Shown piece by piece: positions 6,845-15,040 of a stretch of DNA of 64,000 nt; within the stretch, counting starts at the first letter, position 1, and every line of letters begins with the position of its first letter. The notes under the pieces are model-generated. The model was not told where the DNA came from. It searched no databases and was given only the letters and a program-made list of their open reading frames with translations. This stretch comes from Prevotella sp. (lineage in GTDB: Bacteria; Bacteroidota; Bacteroidia; Bacteroidales; Bacteroidaceae). A program made the translations under genes and the position numbers. The DNA lies in NCBI GenBank assembly GCA_017651265.1, contig JAGCDO010000049.1:1-64000 (forward strand), written 5' to 3'.

Positions 6845-8002
6845 ATGCACATCGTTGAGATTCCTTCTTTCTTCCCGCCTTATGGGGGTGAGTTCTGTTT
6901 GGAACAGTCGAAGGCCCTCCGTTCCTTGGGACATGAGGTGCGGATTATCAGTAATGTGCAGTTATCCGTAAAAAAGAGTCCGAAAGATTATCTCACATTC
7001 CCGTATCGCCGTCGTTTCACGGAGATGCAGGGCGTTCCGGTCTATCAGTCGTATATGCGCGGTCTTCCGCTGATGATTCGTCCCAATGTGCAACGTTGGG
7101 TGAAGATTGTCAGACAGATGTTCAAGGAATACGAGAAGCAATATGGTCGTCCTGATATCCTGCATGCCCATTGTGCCAAATGGGCTGGGTATGCTGCCAT
7201 GCAGATTGGAGAAGAGGAGGGCATACCGTATGTGGTAACCGAACATTTGTCGTTGATGGCACTGAAAGAGGAATTCGGCGAAGATACCGCCAATGCGTGG
7301 CAGATTCCTTTGCTGCGCTCGGTATATGAGCATGCAGAACGGGTGATTCCTGTTGCTGAGGAAGTGGTGGATGACCTATCCCCGTTATTTGGAAAGGATT
7401 ATCGGTGGACGGCCATTTCGAACATGATTGATGTGGATTTCTTCTCCTATCGTCGTCGCGAAGATAAGAAAGACCGTCCGTTCCGTTTTGTCTGTCTGGG
7501 GAAATTTGTACGTCGCAAGGGATATGATGTCTTGTTCAAGGCCTTCCTGCAGGTTCATGACCTGCATCCTCATACCGAATTGTTTATTGCCGGTGAAGGA
7601 ACAGACGGAAACGCATGTCGCCAGTTGTTCAGTCATCTGTCCTGTGCCCCGCATATCCATCCTTGTGGGAACCTTGACAAACAGGCGGTCAGGGATTTGC
7701 TGTATCAGAGTGATGCCTTGGTACTGGCCACCCGCGATGAAACCCAAGGACTGGTGTTGCTGGAGGCCATGAGTACGGGTATTCCTGTGGTGACGACAGA
7801 GGCTGTACCCCAGAACGTCAGGATCGACAAGGGATGTTATGTAGCTCCCGTAGATGATGCTGAAGCTATTGCTGATAAGATGTGTGAGGTGATGCAGCTG
7901 TCTGATGGGGAAGGGGAGGTTTTCTCAAAAAATGTTGCTGAGAAGGTGTCGCCCCAAGTGATTGCTTCCCAATTGGAAACGGTGTTGCGGGATTGTATGT
8001 AA
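6845..8002 (+). CDS. Glycosyltransferase family 4
   Basis: A GT-B retaining glycosyltransferase of 385 residues. The N-terminal acceptor domain has the glycine motif FFPPYGGEF (residues 9-17); the C-terminal nucleotide-sugar domain has the EX7E motif in RDETQGLVLLEAM followed by GIPVVTT. It probably builds the same surface polysaccharide as its neighbours. It meets the next gene tail to tail with only 2 bp between stop codons, leaving no room for a terminator, so the 3' ends of the two mRNAs must overlap. No promoter box is seen directly upstream. Substrate unknown. Confidence 0.88.
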   Translation: MHIVEIPSFFPPYGGEFCLEQSKALRSLGHEVRIISNVQLSVKKSPKDYLTFPYRRRFTEMQGVPVYQSYMRGLPLMIRPNVQRWVKIVRQMFKEYEKQYGRPDILHAHCAKWAGYAAMQIGEEEGIPYVVTEHLSLMALKEEFGEDTANAWQIPLLRSVYEHAERVIPVAEEVVDDLSPLFGKDYRWTAISNMIDVDFFSYRRREDKKDRPFRFVCLGKFVRRKGYDVLFKAFLQVHDLHPHTELFIAGEGTDGNACRQLFSHLSCAPHIHPCGNLDKQAVRDLLYQSDALVLATRDETQGLVLLEAMSTGIPVVTTEAVPQNVRIDKGCYVAPVDDAEAIADKMCEVMQLSDGEGEVFSKNVAEKVSPQVIASQLETVLRDCM

Positions 8003-8004
8003 TC

Positions 8005-9111
8005 CTACCGTAACAGCGAAGCATAGAACGCCTCGTATTGCTCTGCCACTTTCCGGTAGTCGTGATGGCGCCGCACATATTCCACACTCTGTCGTTTCAG
8101 TTCTGGAATACGCTCCGGATGCATAATGAGATTCTCCACTTCTTGTTCCACACTCTCGGCCGTAGGCAGGACATTGATGATGGGTCGCAACTCATCCTCA
8201 TGAAGAATCTCGTAGTTCTCGGGTTCACCTCCTCCGATGTCGATAATCCCTTTCGACATGGCCAACAGGGAGTTCATGGAGGGCGTATAGCTGTAGAGCT
8301 GATCAAGGATAGCATCGCTACCGTTCATCAGTTGCTGGTATTCGGCAAAGGGAACGCTAACCGCCTTCACCAGTTCCATCTTATCGGGATGTCTCTCCAA
8401 GACCTTTTCTGCAGCAGGAAGCATGATGTCGGTTCCTTTATAGTCGCTTCGCTGCGCATCAATGCCGATGAATATCCGGGTTTTCGGATGGTCCTTTTCT
8501 GTGATGGATGTCTGTTCCGACGGCATCTCTATGGGCAGGGGAATAAAGGTAGTCTTATTAGGGAACAAGGGCTGATAAACCGCCATATACTCATACAGAC
8601 AAGCCACGATACCGTCGCAGTCGTCGGCAATCATTTTCGTCAGTCGTTCGTGCGATGTTCCCACCCATACATCGAGCAGTCGGGTGGAGGCGGGATCGGT
8701 TCTCACCTCATCGCCTATATTATGGTCGCTATACCGTAGCGGTTTTTTCTCCATACAGGTTCTGGCCCAGATGGAATCCTCGCCGAAGGCCCCGAGCACC
8801 ACCTTCTTATTATGTTTGCGCAGATAGCGGTAGATGGGGAACAGACGTTCCGGTCGGACATCAAAGAAAATGGGATTGATGAGCTGCACGATATCATACC
8901 CGCGTAGCTTGGGCAGGGTTGCCCATACATGCATCAGGTATCTGATCCCCTCAAGATGAGAGGATGAATGTCTTACCAATGAGATATCACGGGGGTAGTT
9001 GCGCCATCCGTTACCGTTGGACACCACCGTCACCTCATGTCCCCGTTCCTTCAGTCCTTTGCCCAATGTGGCGTGCAGACCGCTGTAATCGTTGAGCAGC
9101 AGGATTTTCAT
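8005..9111 (-). CDS. Glycosyltransferase, GT-B fold
   Basis: 368 residues, starting MKILLLNDYSGLHATLGKG and containing a helical Rossmann pair typical of group-1 glycosyltransferases; the second half has RSDYKGTD (residues about 238-245) and a GEPENYE segment. An in-frame ATG 12 bp upstream exists, but the ATG at 9111 overlaps the stop of the preceding gene as ATGA (9108-9111), the usual sign of translational coupling, and is preferred. It forms a two-gene unit with the GT2 gene upstream. The expected role is sugar transfer in surface-glycan assembly; the EX7E motif is less clear than in the neighbour, so the exact family is open. Confidence 0.78.
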   Translation of the reverse strand: MKILLLNDYSGLHATLGKGLKERGHEVTVVSNGNGWRNYPRDISLVRHSSSHLEGIRYLMHVWATLPKLRGYDIVQLINPIFFDVRPERLFPIYRYLRKHNKKVVLGAFGEDSIWARTCMEKKPLRYSDHNIGDEVRTDPASTRLLDVWVGTSHERLTKMIADDCDGIVACLYEYMAVYQPLFPNKTTFIPLPIEMPSEQTSITEKDHPKTRIFIGIDAQRSDYKGTDIMLPAAEKVLERHPDKMELVKAVSVPFAEYQQLMNGSDAILDQLYSYTPSMNSLLAMSKGIIDIGGGEPENYEILHEDELRPIINVLPTAESVEQEVENLIMHPERIPELKRQSVEYVRRHHDYRKVAEQYEAFYASLLR

Positions 9112-10097
9112 CTTTCTTTCCATAACAAGGGTAGGATGCGCATGAGGATTTTCCGTCCTGTCTTACTGTTGGTCATCTTGCGGAACCATTTGTATTTCTG
9201 CGTGTAGTCGCGGGCGGGCAAGGGGAACATCCCACATTTCTGCAAACGGGTAAGACGCTCCTCCAGCTGCTGCTCACTGTGGGTGAGCATGATGATGTTA
9301 TAGATATAGTCCATGGTGAGCTGTGCCACACGTCGCTGCAGGGCGATCCTCTCTGACGAAGCGAGGGTGTTGGCCAGGTGGTCGAGCTGCCTGATGACAT
9401 ATTCCGCATCGTCCAGACGCTTGATCTTCCATTGGGTATCATCGTTGTGAACGATGGAATTCTCACGAACACGATAGTAGTAGGCACAAGTGTCGGTACT
9501 ATATATCGTATCGGCACGGAGAATGAGCTGGGGTGTGAACTCCTCATCCTCATGCAGCAAATGGGGCGTGAACCGCAGCTCTCCTAAGGTCTTCCTGCTG
9601 AACACATAACCGCAGGCTGATGCCCGCAGGTTGTTGTGGTGCATATACTCGGTGCCGCTGACGGGTCCTTCGAACAGATAGGGTGTGTCAACATCGGTTC
9701 CTTCACGGGTGAAATTGAAGATCACCATGTCGGGCGATTCCTTCTGTAAGATGCTCAAGCAATGCTCGTAGCCACCCTTGATAAGACAGTCGTCGGCATC
9801 GATGAACTGAATGTACCGGCCCTTGCTGATGTCAACACCTACATTACGGGCCGTGCTGAGTCCTTGGTTATGCTGGCGCAGGTAGATCACCTCGTCGCGG
9901 TAGTCGATAATCTCGTTCAGTGGGGTGATGTCCGACCCGTCATCAATCAGAATAATCTCACGCTCTTCCGACTGTAACGGGAGTTGCATGATGCTCTCGA
10001 TGCATTCGTGGAGCATGTCAACGGGCAGATTATAATAGGTGATGATGAAACTCACCAAAGGTGCCTGGTTTTGATAGTTGGCTGATGACTCGTTCAT
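9108..10097 (-). CDS. Glycosyltransferase family 2
   Basis: 329 residues, an inverting GT-A transferase. It shows PLVSFIITYYN at the start, IDDGSD near residue 52, LSTARNVG and the metal-binding FIDADD near residue 97, followed by a helical C-terminal part. First gene of a two-gene unit on the minus strand (promoter 10117-10124). It is divergent from the flippase gene, and together they resemble the core of an O-antigen or exopolysaccharide locus without its polymerase or priming transferase. Acceptor unknown. Confidence 0.9.
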   Translation of the reverse strand: MNESSANYQNQAPLVSFIITYYNLPVDMLHECIESIMQLPLQSEEREIILIDDGSDITPLNEIIDYRDEVIYLRQHNQGLSTARNVGVDISKGRYIQFIDADDCLIKGGYEHCLSILQKESPDMVIFNFTREGTDVDTPYLFEGPVSGTEYMHHNNLRASACGYVFSRKTLGELRFTPHLLHEDEEFTPQLILRADTIYSTDTCAYYYRVRENSIVHNDDTQWKIKRLDDAEYVIRQLDHLANTLASSERIALQRRVAQLTMDYIYNIIMLTHSEQQLEERLTRLQKCGMFPLPARDYTQKYKWFRKMTNSKTGRKILMRILPLLWKER

Positions 10098-10116
10098 ATG
10101 ACCTTAGCTTTTGTTG

Positions 10117-10124
10117 CAAAGGTA
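10117..10124 (-). promoter_or_regulatory. Promoter minus-7 box of the GT2/GT-B unit
   Basis: Minus strand TACCTTTG, 20 bp before the ATG at 10097; a TTTTGC on the same strand (10143-10148) is a plausible minus-33 element. Confidence 0.7.
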
Positions 10125-10183
10125 CGAATAAACGAGTAAAATGCAAAAGGAAAGATTACTTTTCTTTTCATTTTCGAGTGGAA

Positions 10184-10207
10184 GTACTTTCGGCGTAGCC
10201 AAAGTAC
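10184..10207. other. Hairpin between divergent glycan genes
   Basis: GTACTTT (10184-10190) pairs with AAAGTAC (10201-10207), extended by GGC/GCC around GTA. It lies between the divergent GT2 and flippase genes and could be an operator or transcript-end structure. Confidence 0.55.
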
Positions 10208-10270
10208 GGATAAGTGAGCACAAAACAAAAGAAAATTTATAATAAATCACCAATTGATTCGTTTTATTGT

Positions 10271-11719
10271 ATGAGCATGGACAATAATACCAATAGCAGC
10301 TATCATCATATCCTGAAATACACCAGTCTGTTTGGCAGTATTCAGGCCTTGAACATCTTCATCGGTCTGGTGCGAAACAAGCTGGTGGCATTGATTCTCG
10401 GTCCGGGCGGCATCGGTTTGATGTCGCTCTTCAATAGTGCCATTGCTTTATTGTCGAATGCCACCAACTTAGGGATTGCCACCAGCTCGGTTAAGACCTT
10501 GTCGGAACTGTATGAGAAAGGGGATGAAGAGCAGGTGAAGAGACATGTCCGTGTGATTCGTCAATGGGCCTTGGCAACTGCTGTTATCGGCTTTTTCGCA
10601 TGCGCCCTGGCCGGTCCGCTACTGAACAATTTCTCTTTCACTTGGGGAAACCACGTGAAGCATTTCGTGCTGTTGGCACCTACCGTTGCTATGTTGGCTA
10701 TCACTGGAGGAGAGACGGCTATATTGAAGTCAGCCAGGAGGTTAAGGAATTTGGCTAAGGTTTCTGTTTGGAACGTATTCCTGGCTTTAGTCTTTACTAC
10801 TCCCATTATTTATTTCTATGGACAGAAGGGTATCATCCCCACCATCACGCTGATTACCTTCACGCAGATGCTGTTGACGATACGCTACTCTCACCGGGTA
10901 TTTCCGTGGTCGTTTCATTTTGAACGAAGTCTATGGGGCGAAGGACTCCCCATGATCCGTCTGGGTATAGCCTTTGTGGTAGCTGGTGTCTTCGGTAGTG
11001 GGGCCGACTTCCTGATCCGTGCCTCCCTGAACAACATTGCTTCCCTGAATATGTTGGGCTTGTACAATGCCGGTTTTATGATGACAATAACCTATGCTGG
11101 AATGATCTTCACTTCCATGGAAACCGATTATTATCCTCGTCTGTCGGCCATTGGTAATGATGTGCATCAGATGAGCAACACGGTGAATCATCAGGTAGAG
11201 GTGTCGTTGTTGATGATTTCTCCGCTGTTGGTGGCCTTCAGCATCGGTGCGCCGATCATCGTGCAGCTGTTGTACAGTAAGGAGTTCCTCGACGTGGTGC
11301 CGATGATACAGATTACCGTTCTGGCCATGTACCTCCGTGCCATGAAACTCCCTGTTGCCTATCTTACCTTGGCCAAGGGCGACTCCAAGTCGTACCTCTT
11401 CCTGGAAGCCTACAGCGCCGTGGTGATGGTGATTGCTGTGGTGGGCGGCTATATGCTGTTCGGACTGCCTGGAACGGGTGTGGGATTGCTGGTTACCGGA
11501 CTGATTGATATCATTGTAATCAATATCTTCACACGGTATAAGTACCATTACAAGGTGTCTTCCACCGTATTCCGTTTCGCCAAGTACCAGTTGCCGATAG
11601 CCTTGGCGGTGTATGCCATTACCTGTTGGCTCCATGGCTGGCTGTATTGGGCATCGGGAATCGTCATGGGATTACTGAGTCTGTGGATCTCTTTCCGACT
11701 GTTCCGACAGGCTCGCTGA
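10271..11719 (+). CDS. Oligosaccharide flippase (Wzx-like)
   Basis: A polytopic membrane protein of about 482 residues with the helix pattern of the MOP/MATE superfamily polysaccharide exporters: LGPGGIGLMSLFNS near the first helices and about 12-14 hydrophobic segments. It should flip lipid-linked sugar units across the inner membrane. The frame is open to a GTG at 10214, but the ATG at 10271 (or 10277) gives a start close to the first membrane segment, as is usual; the choice is not certain. Its location beside four glycosyltransferases supports the glycan role. It is divergent from the GT2 gene. Confidence 0.85.
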   Translation: MSMDNNTNSSYHHILKYTSLFGSIQALNIFIGLVRNKLVALILGPGGIGLMSLFNSAIALLSNATNLGIATSSVKTLSELYEKGDEEQVKRHVRVIRQWALATAVIGFFACALAGPLLNNFSFTWGNHVKHFVLLAPTVAMLAITGGETAILKSARRLRNLAKVSVWNVFLALVFTTPIIYFYGQKGIIPTITLITFTQMLLTIRYSHRVFPWSFHFERSLWGEGLPMIRLGIAFVVAGVFGSGADFLIRASLNNIASLNMLGLYNAGFMMTITYAGMIFTSMETDYYPRLSAIGNDVHQMSNTVNHQVEVSLLMISPLLVAFSIGAPIIVQLLYSKEFLDVVPMIQITVLAMYLRAMKLPVAYLTLAKGDSKSYLFLEAYSAVVMVIAVVGGYMLFGLPGTGVGLLVTGLIDIIVINIFTRYKYHYKVSSTVFRFAKYQLPIALAVYAITCWLHGWLYWASGIVMGLLSLWISFRLFRQAR

Positions 11720-11770
11720 CATTTTTTTCTAATAATTCTTAATAATCACTTGTTTTTCTTTTTTCTTTTG

Positions 11771-11778
11771 TATCTTTG
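11771..11778 (+). promoter_or_regulatory. Promoter minus-7 box of nhaD
   Basis: TATCTTTG, with TTG at 11750-11752 about 18 bp upstream, 23 bp before the ATG. Confidence 0.75.
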
Positions 11779-11800
11779 TCGCTAAAACAAGGATAAGGGA

Positions 11801-13147
11801 ATGACACTGATCATTGTAGCGATATTACTCATCGGTTATGTGCTGATAGCTACCAGTAGCATGACGAAGATCAACAAAGCGGCAGCTGCCATCTTTGCTG
11901 GTACGGTGGGGTGGGTGCTCTATATCTGTTATGGCTCTGACTTCGTGATGAGTCAGCACCCCAGCGAGTATATCGACTTCCTGGGCGGTGCCAGTCCTAC
12001 GAGTGTTGCCGTCAAGGAATACATCTCGCAGAACGTCTTCCTGAAGTATGTGGGGCGCGGTGCGGAGATCGTTTTGTTCCTGTTGGCTACCATGACCATC
12101 GTGGAGGTGCTGAACAATAACGGATGCTTCGACTTCCTCAAGCAGATGTTGCGCACACGCAAGAGCAAGAAGCTGCTGTGGGTGATGACGATGATCACCT
12201 TTGTGATCTCGGCCAATCTTGATAACCTTACGGTCACAACAATGATGTTGGTGATGATGCACGAGATCGTGCCGAGTCGCAGGCAACGGATGATCTATGG
12301 CTCGGCCATTGTGATTGCCGCCAGTTGTGGTGGTGCACTGACGGTGATTGGTGACCCGATGGGACTGGTGCTCTGGACGAAGGGGGCAGTAACCGCTACG
12401 AACTTCTCTGTTTCGTTAGCAGTGCCTTGTCTGATCTCGTGGCTGCTGCCCACCTGGTGGCTGTCGCGCATGCTGCCCGAGCGGATTGATTCTCAGTGGA
12501 CATCGATGCCCTACCGTGGCGACGATACGAACCTGAAGGTGTGGCAGCGCCTGCTGATGCTGATTGTCGGCATCGGCGGTCTGTGGTTCATCCCTTCCTT
12601 CCGTGCCATCACCAAGCTCAGTCCGTTCCTGGGTGCCCTATGTGTACTGGCTGTTCTGTGGATCGTGAACGAGGTGGTGAACCGTAAACTGATGAATGTA
12701 GAGCAGATGATTCAACGGCGCACACCGCGGGTACTTCAATATGGTGTTCTCCAGCTGATGCTCTATGTAATGGGAGTTATACTGGCTCTCGGCGTGGTAC
12801 AGGAAACGGGCGCCATTGCCTGGCTGTCACGACAGTGTAGTCAGTATATCCATCATGTATGGGTGTTCGGTATCTTGTCAGGATGTATCAGTACATTGCT
12901 TGATACCTTCGCTACCTCCATGAGCTTCTTCTCGCTGTACCCCTCGTTACCCGAGAACGATTTATTCTATAAGATCGTGGCGTACAGCTCGTCGATGGGT
13001 GGTACTATTCTCCTGTTAGGAAGCGTAAGCGGATTGGCCCTGATGAAGATGGAGCATATTCATGTGGGATGGTATCTGAAGAATGTGGGGTGGGTGGTCA
13101 TCCTTTCCTGGATTCTCGGTACGCTCGCCCTGTGTCTGCTGGGCTGA
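11801..13147 (+). CDS. nhaD: Na+/H+ antiporter, NhaD type
   Basis: A 448-residue inner-membrane antiporter of the ion-transporter superfamily with about 12 hydrophobic segments. The conserved SANLDNLTVTTMM (about residues 132-144) and GGALTVIGDPMGL (about 178-190) are NhaD signatures holding the acidic and polar ion-path residues. It would exchange cytoplasmic Na+ for H+. In this window it complements the Na+-pumping NADH:quinone reductase (nqrABCDEF, 34.9-40.7 kb): Nqr makes the sodium gradient and NhaD links it to protons. It has its own promoter and is followed 37 bp later by pfkA, so the two may share a transcript. Confidence 0.88.
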   Translation: MTLIIVAILLIGYVLIATSSMTKINKAAAAIFAGTVGWVLYICYGSDFVMSQHPSEYIDFLGGASPTSVAVKEYISQNVFLKYVGRGAEIVLFLLATMTIVEVLNNNGCFDFLKQMLRTRKSKKLLWVMTMITFVISANLDNLTVTTMMLVMMHEIVPSRRQRMIYGSAIVIAASCGGALTVIGDPMGLVLWTKGAVTATNFSVSLAVPCLISWLLPTWWLSRMLPERIDSQWTSMPYRGDDTNLKVWQRLLMLIVGIGGLWFIPSFRAITKLSPFLGALCVLAVLWIVNEVVNRKLMNVEQMIQRRTPRVLQYGVLQLMLYVMGVILALGVVQETGAIAWLSRQCSQYIHHVWVFGILSGCISTLLDTFATSMSFFSLYPSLPENDLFYKIVAYSSSMGGTILLLGSVSGLALMKMEHIHVGWYLKNVGWVVILSWILGTLALCLLG

Positions 13148-13184
13148 TAATCGAAACAAAACATAGTATATATATAAAAGGTAT

Positions 13185-14162
13185 ATGGCAAAAATCAAGA
13201 CGATAGGAGTGATGACCTCTGGTGGTGACGCTCCAGGAATGAATGCCGCTATCCGTGCGGTAACCCGTGCTGGTATCTACAACGGCTTCAAGATCAAAGG
13301 TATCTATCGTGGATGGGACGGACTGATCAACAATGAGATCAAGGAGTTCTCCACGGAGAATGTGAGCGGTATCATCAATATGGGTGGAACGATCCTGAAG
13401 ACGGCGCGTTCGAAGGACTTCATGACGAAGGAAGGTCGGCAGAAAGCCTACGACAATATGGTGAAGAACGGCATTGATGCACTGGTCATCATCGGCGGAA
13501 ACGGCTCTCTTACGGGTGCCCGTATCTTTGCTGAGGAGTTTGATGTGTGCTGTATCGGACTGCCGGGAACCATCGACAACGACCTCTATGGAACGGATTC
13601 CACGATTGGCTATGACACAACGATGAACACCATCATGGAGTGTGTTGACCGAATCCGTGACACGGCACAGAGTCATGAGCGTATCTTCTTCATCGAGGTG
13701 ATGGGGCGCGATGCTGGCTTCCTGGCACAGAACAGTGCAATTGCCAGTGGTGCCGAGGCTGCCATTATACCAGAGGATTCTACCGATGTGGACCAGCTGG
13801 CACGGTTCATGGAGCGTGGTATTCGTAAGTCGAAGAAGAGCTGTATCGTCATCGTGTCGGAGAGTCCTAAGTGCGGTGCTCTCTACTATGCCGACCGTGT
13901 GCGGAAGGAGTTCCCCAACTACGATGTGCGTGTTTCCATCTTAGGACATCTGCAGCGTGGCGGACGACCAACAGCGCACGACCGTATTCTGGCGGGACGT
14001 ACTGGTGTGGGAGCCATCGAGGCTATCTTGCAGGGACAACGCAACGTGATGATCGGTCTGCGTTACAACGAGGTGGTGTATGTTCCGTTCTCTGAGGCCA
14101 TCAGAAGTGACAAGCCGTTTGATAAGAAACTGATCAAAGTGCTTGATGAACTTAGCATTTAA
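13185..14162 (+). CDS. pfkA: ATP-type 6-phosphofructokinase
   Basis: 325 residues; phosphorylates fructose 6-phosphate to the 1,6-bisphosphate. It is the short bacterial form with [14 protein letters not shown] at residues 8-21 and the catalytic PGTIDND at 127-133. Gly after the GG-x motif and Gly in PGTID are the residues that mark ATP rather than PPi use. Odd points: the magnesium-binding loop reads GGNGS (Asn106), where the family and the E. coli enzyme (Asp103) have GGDGS, and the later QRGGSP motif reads QRGGRP. Both changes are single and lie in otherwise well-kept motifs. A PPi-type PFK is encoded 7 kb away. A hairpin overlaps the stop codon. Confidence 0.93.
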   Translation: MAKIKTIGVMTSGGDAPGMNAAIRAVTRAGIYNGFKIKGIYRGWDGLINNEIKEFSTENVSGIINMGGTILKTARSKDFMTKEGRQKAYDNMVKNGIDALVIIGGNGSLTGARIFAEEFDVCCIGLPGTIDNDLYGTDSTIGYDTTMNTIMECVDRIRDTAQSHERIFFIEVMGRDAGFLAQNSAIASGAEAAIIPEDSTDVDQLARFMERGIRKSKKSCIVIVSESPKCGALYYADRVRKEFPNYDVRVSILGHLQRGGRPTAHDRILAGRTGVGAIEAILQGQRNVMIGLRYNEVVYVPFSEAIRSDKPFDKKLIKVLDELSI

Positions 14163-14186
14163 TCGGTTTTGATCATCAAAACCGAT
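14162..14186 (+). terminator. Perfect palindrome at the pfkA stop
   Basis: ATCGGTTTTGAT (14162-14173) and ATCAAAACCGAT (14175-14186) are perfect inverted repeats beginning in the pfkA stop codon. It is AT-rich without a long T-run, so termination efficiency is uncertain. Confidence 0.65.
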
Positions 14187-14214
14187 AATTGATAATTGAA
14201 AATTGAAAATTGAA
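14187..14214. repeat. AATTGAA heptamer run
   Basis: AATTGAT then AATTGAA three times, directly after the pfkA hairpin. The same unit family appears between nqrB and nqrC and, as AATTGTC, inside the resB-like gene. Confidence 0.85.
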
Positions 14215-14271
14215 CTTTCGGAGCAGCGAGCGCCAACAAACTTGTTTGATTGGCCGAGTCGTGACGAAAGT
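14214..14271. other. Nested-hairpin intergenic element
   Basis: ACTTTCG (14214-14220) pairs with CGAAAGT (14265-14271); inside, GCCAACAAAC pairs with GTTTG and TTGGC with one bulge (14232-14254). It lies upstream of the rubrerythrin gene and could be a transcribed structure or a dispersed repeat. Confidence 0.5.
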
Positions 14272-14316
14272 CAACGAAGTTAAAATTGAAGCTATTTGTA
14301 CCTAAAACCAAGAATT

Positions 14317-14871
14317 ATGAAGAAAAAGTTTATTTGCGCCGTTTGTGGATATATCTATGAAGGCGATGCTGCACCTGAGAAGTGCCCGATTTGTAAGGCT
14401 CCTGCTTCCAAGTTCTCTGAACTGAAGGAGGATGGTGATGTTACCTATGCTACCGTTCATCGTATCGGTGACGGCAAACCCGAGGGTGTGAGCGAGGAGA
14501 TGATTAACGACCTCCGTAACCATTTCAATGGGGAGTGCGGTGAGGTTGGTATGTATCTGGCCATGGCTCGTCAGGCTGACCGTGAGGGCTATCCTGAGAT
14601 TGCTGAGGCTTTCAAGCGTTATGCTTTCGAGGAGGCCGACCATGCCAGTCGTTTTGCTGAACTCCTGGGCGAGTGCGTTTGGGATACCAAGACCAATCTG
14701 GAGAAGCGTGCAGCTGCTGAGGCTGGTGCTTGCGAGGATAAGTTCCGCATTGCCAAGAATGCCAAGGCTGCCGGCTTTGATGCCATCCACGACACGGTTC
14801 ATGAAATGGCCAAGGATGAGGCTCGTCATGGAGCAGGCTTCGCAGGTTTGCTGAAGCGCTATTTCGGATGA
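14317..14871 (+). CDS. Rubrerythrin with N-terminal rubredoxin domain
   Basis: 184 residues. An N-terminal rubredoxin-type iron site ([10 protein letters not shown], then CPICKAP; residues 6-27) is followed by a ferritin-like di-iron domain with [14 protein letters not shown] and DEARHGAG. This order, rubredoxin first, is that of reverse rubrerythrins. The protein should reduce hydrogen peroxide using electrons from NADH via a reductase, a key oxygen-protection route in anaerobes. The start at 14317 (MKKKF) is chosen because the two frames before it have no other sense as coding; a 7-codon longer version exists. No clear TAnnTTTG box is seen. Two hairpins follow the gene. Confidence 0.9.
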   Translation: MKKKFICAVCGYIYEGDAAPEKCPICKAPASKFSELKEDGDVTYATVHRIGDGKPEGVSEEMINDLRNHFNGECGEVGMYLAMARQADREGYPEIAEAFKRYAFEEADHASRFAELLGECVWDTKTNLEKRAAAEAGACEDKFRIAKNAKAAGFDAIHDTVHEMAKDEARHGAGFAGLLKRYFG

Positions 14872-14890
14872 TGACATGAACATGTTCGCC

Positions 14891-14939
14891 TAAGATAACC
14901 CCAGAATGTTGACCAAAAACATTCTGGGGTTTTATCTTA
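14891..14939. terminator. Hairpin 1 between rubrerythrin and ygiQ
   Basis: A long stem (TAAGATAA + CCCCAGAATGTT with AACATTCTGGGG + TTATCTTA) around GACCAAA. It is 20 bp after the rubrerythrin stop and probably terminates that transcript. Confidence 0.7.
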
Positions 14940-14967
14940 AGCAAACATACGATGGTACGGTGGCGCG

Positions 14968-15026
14968 GTGTGTATGAGATAAATCAGAATGTTTTTGGTC
15001 AACATTCTGGGTTATCTTATACACAC
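14968..15026. terminator. Hairpin 2 between rubrerythrin and ygiQ
   Basis: GTGTGTAT/ATACACAC outer stem, AGATAA/TTATCT and CAGAATGTT/AACATTCTG inner stems. Its central 25 bp (14985-15009) is the exact reverse complement of 14902-14926 in hairpin 1. It lies 15 bp before the ygiQ stop and would terminate ygiQ transcription from the other side. Confidence 0.7.
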
Positions 15027-15040
15027 TCAAAAAAGTACTT

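Noticed and set aside
14296-14316. Longer rubrerythrin start (MYLKPRI)
   Set aside because: The family begins at the [12 protein letters not shown] rubredoxin site, and the extension shows no conservation-like features.
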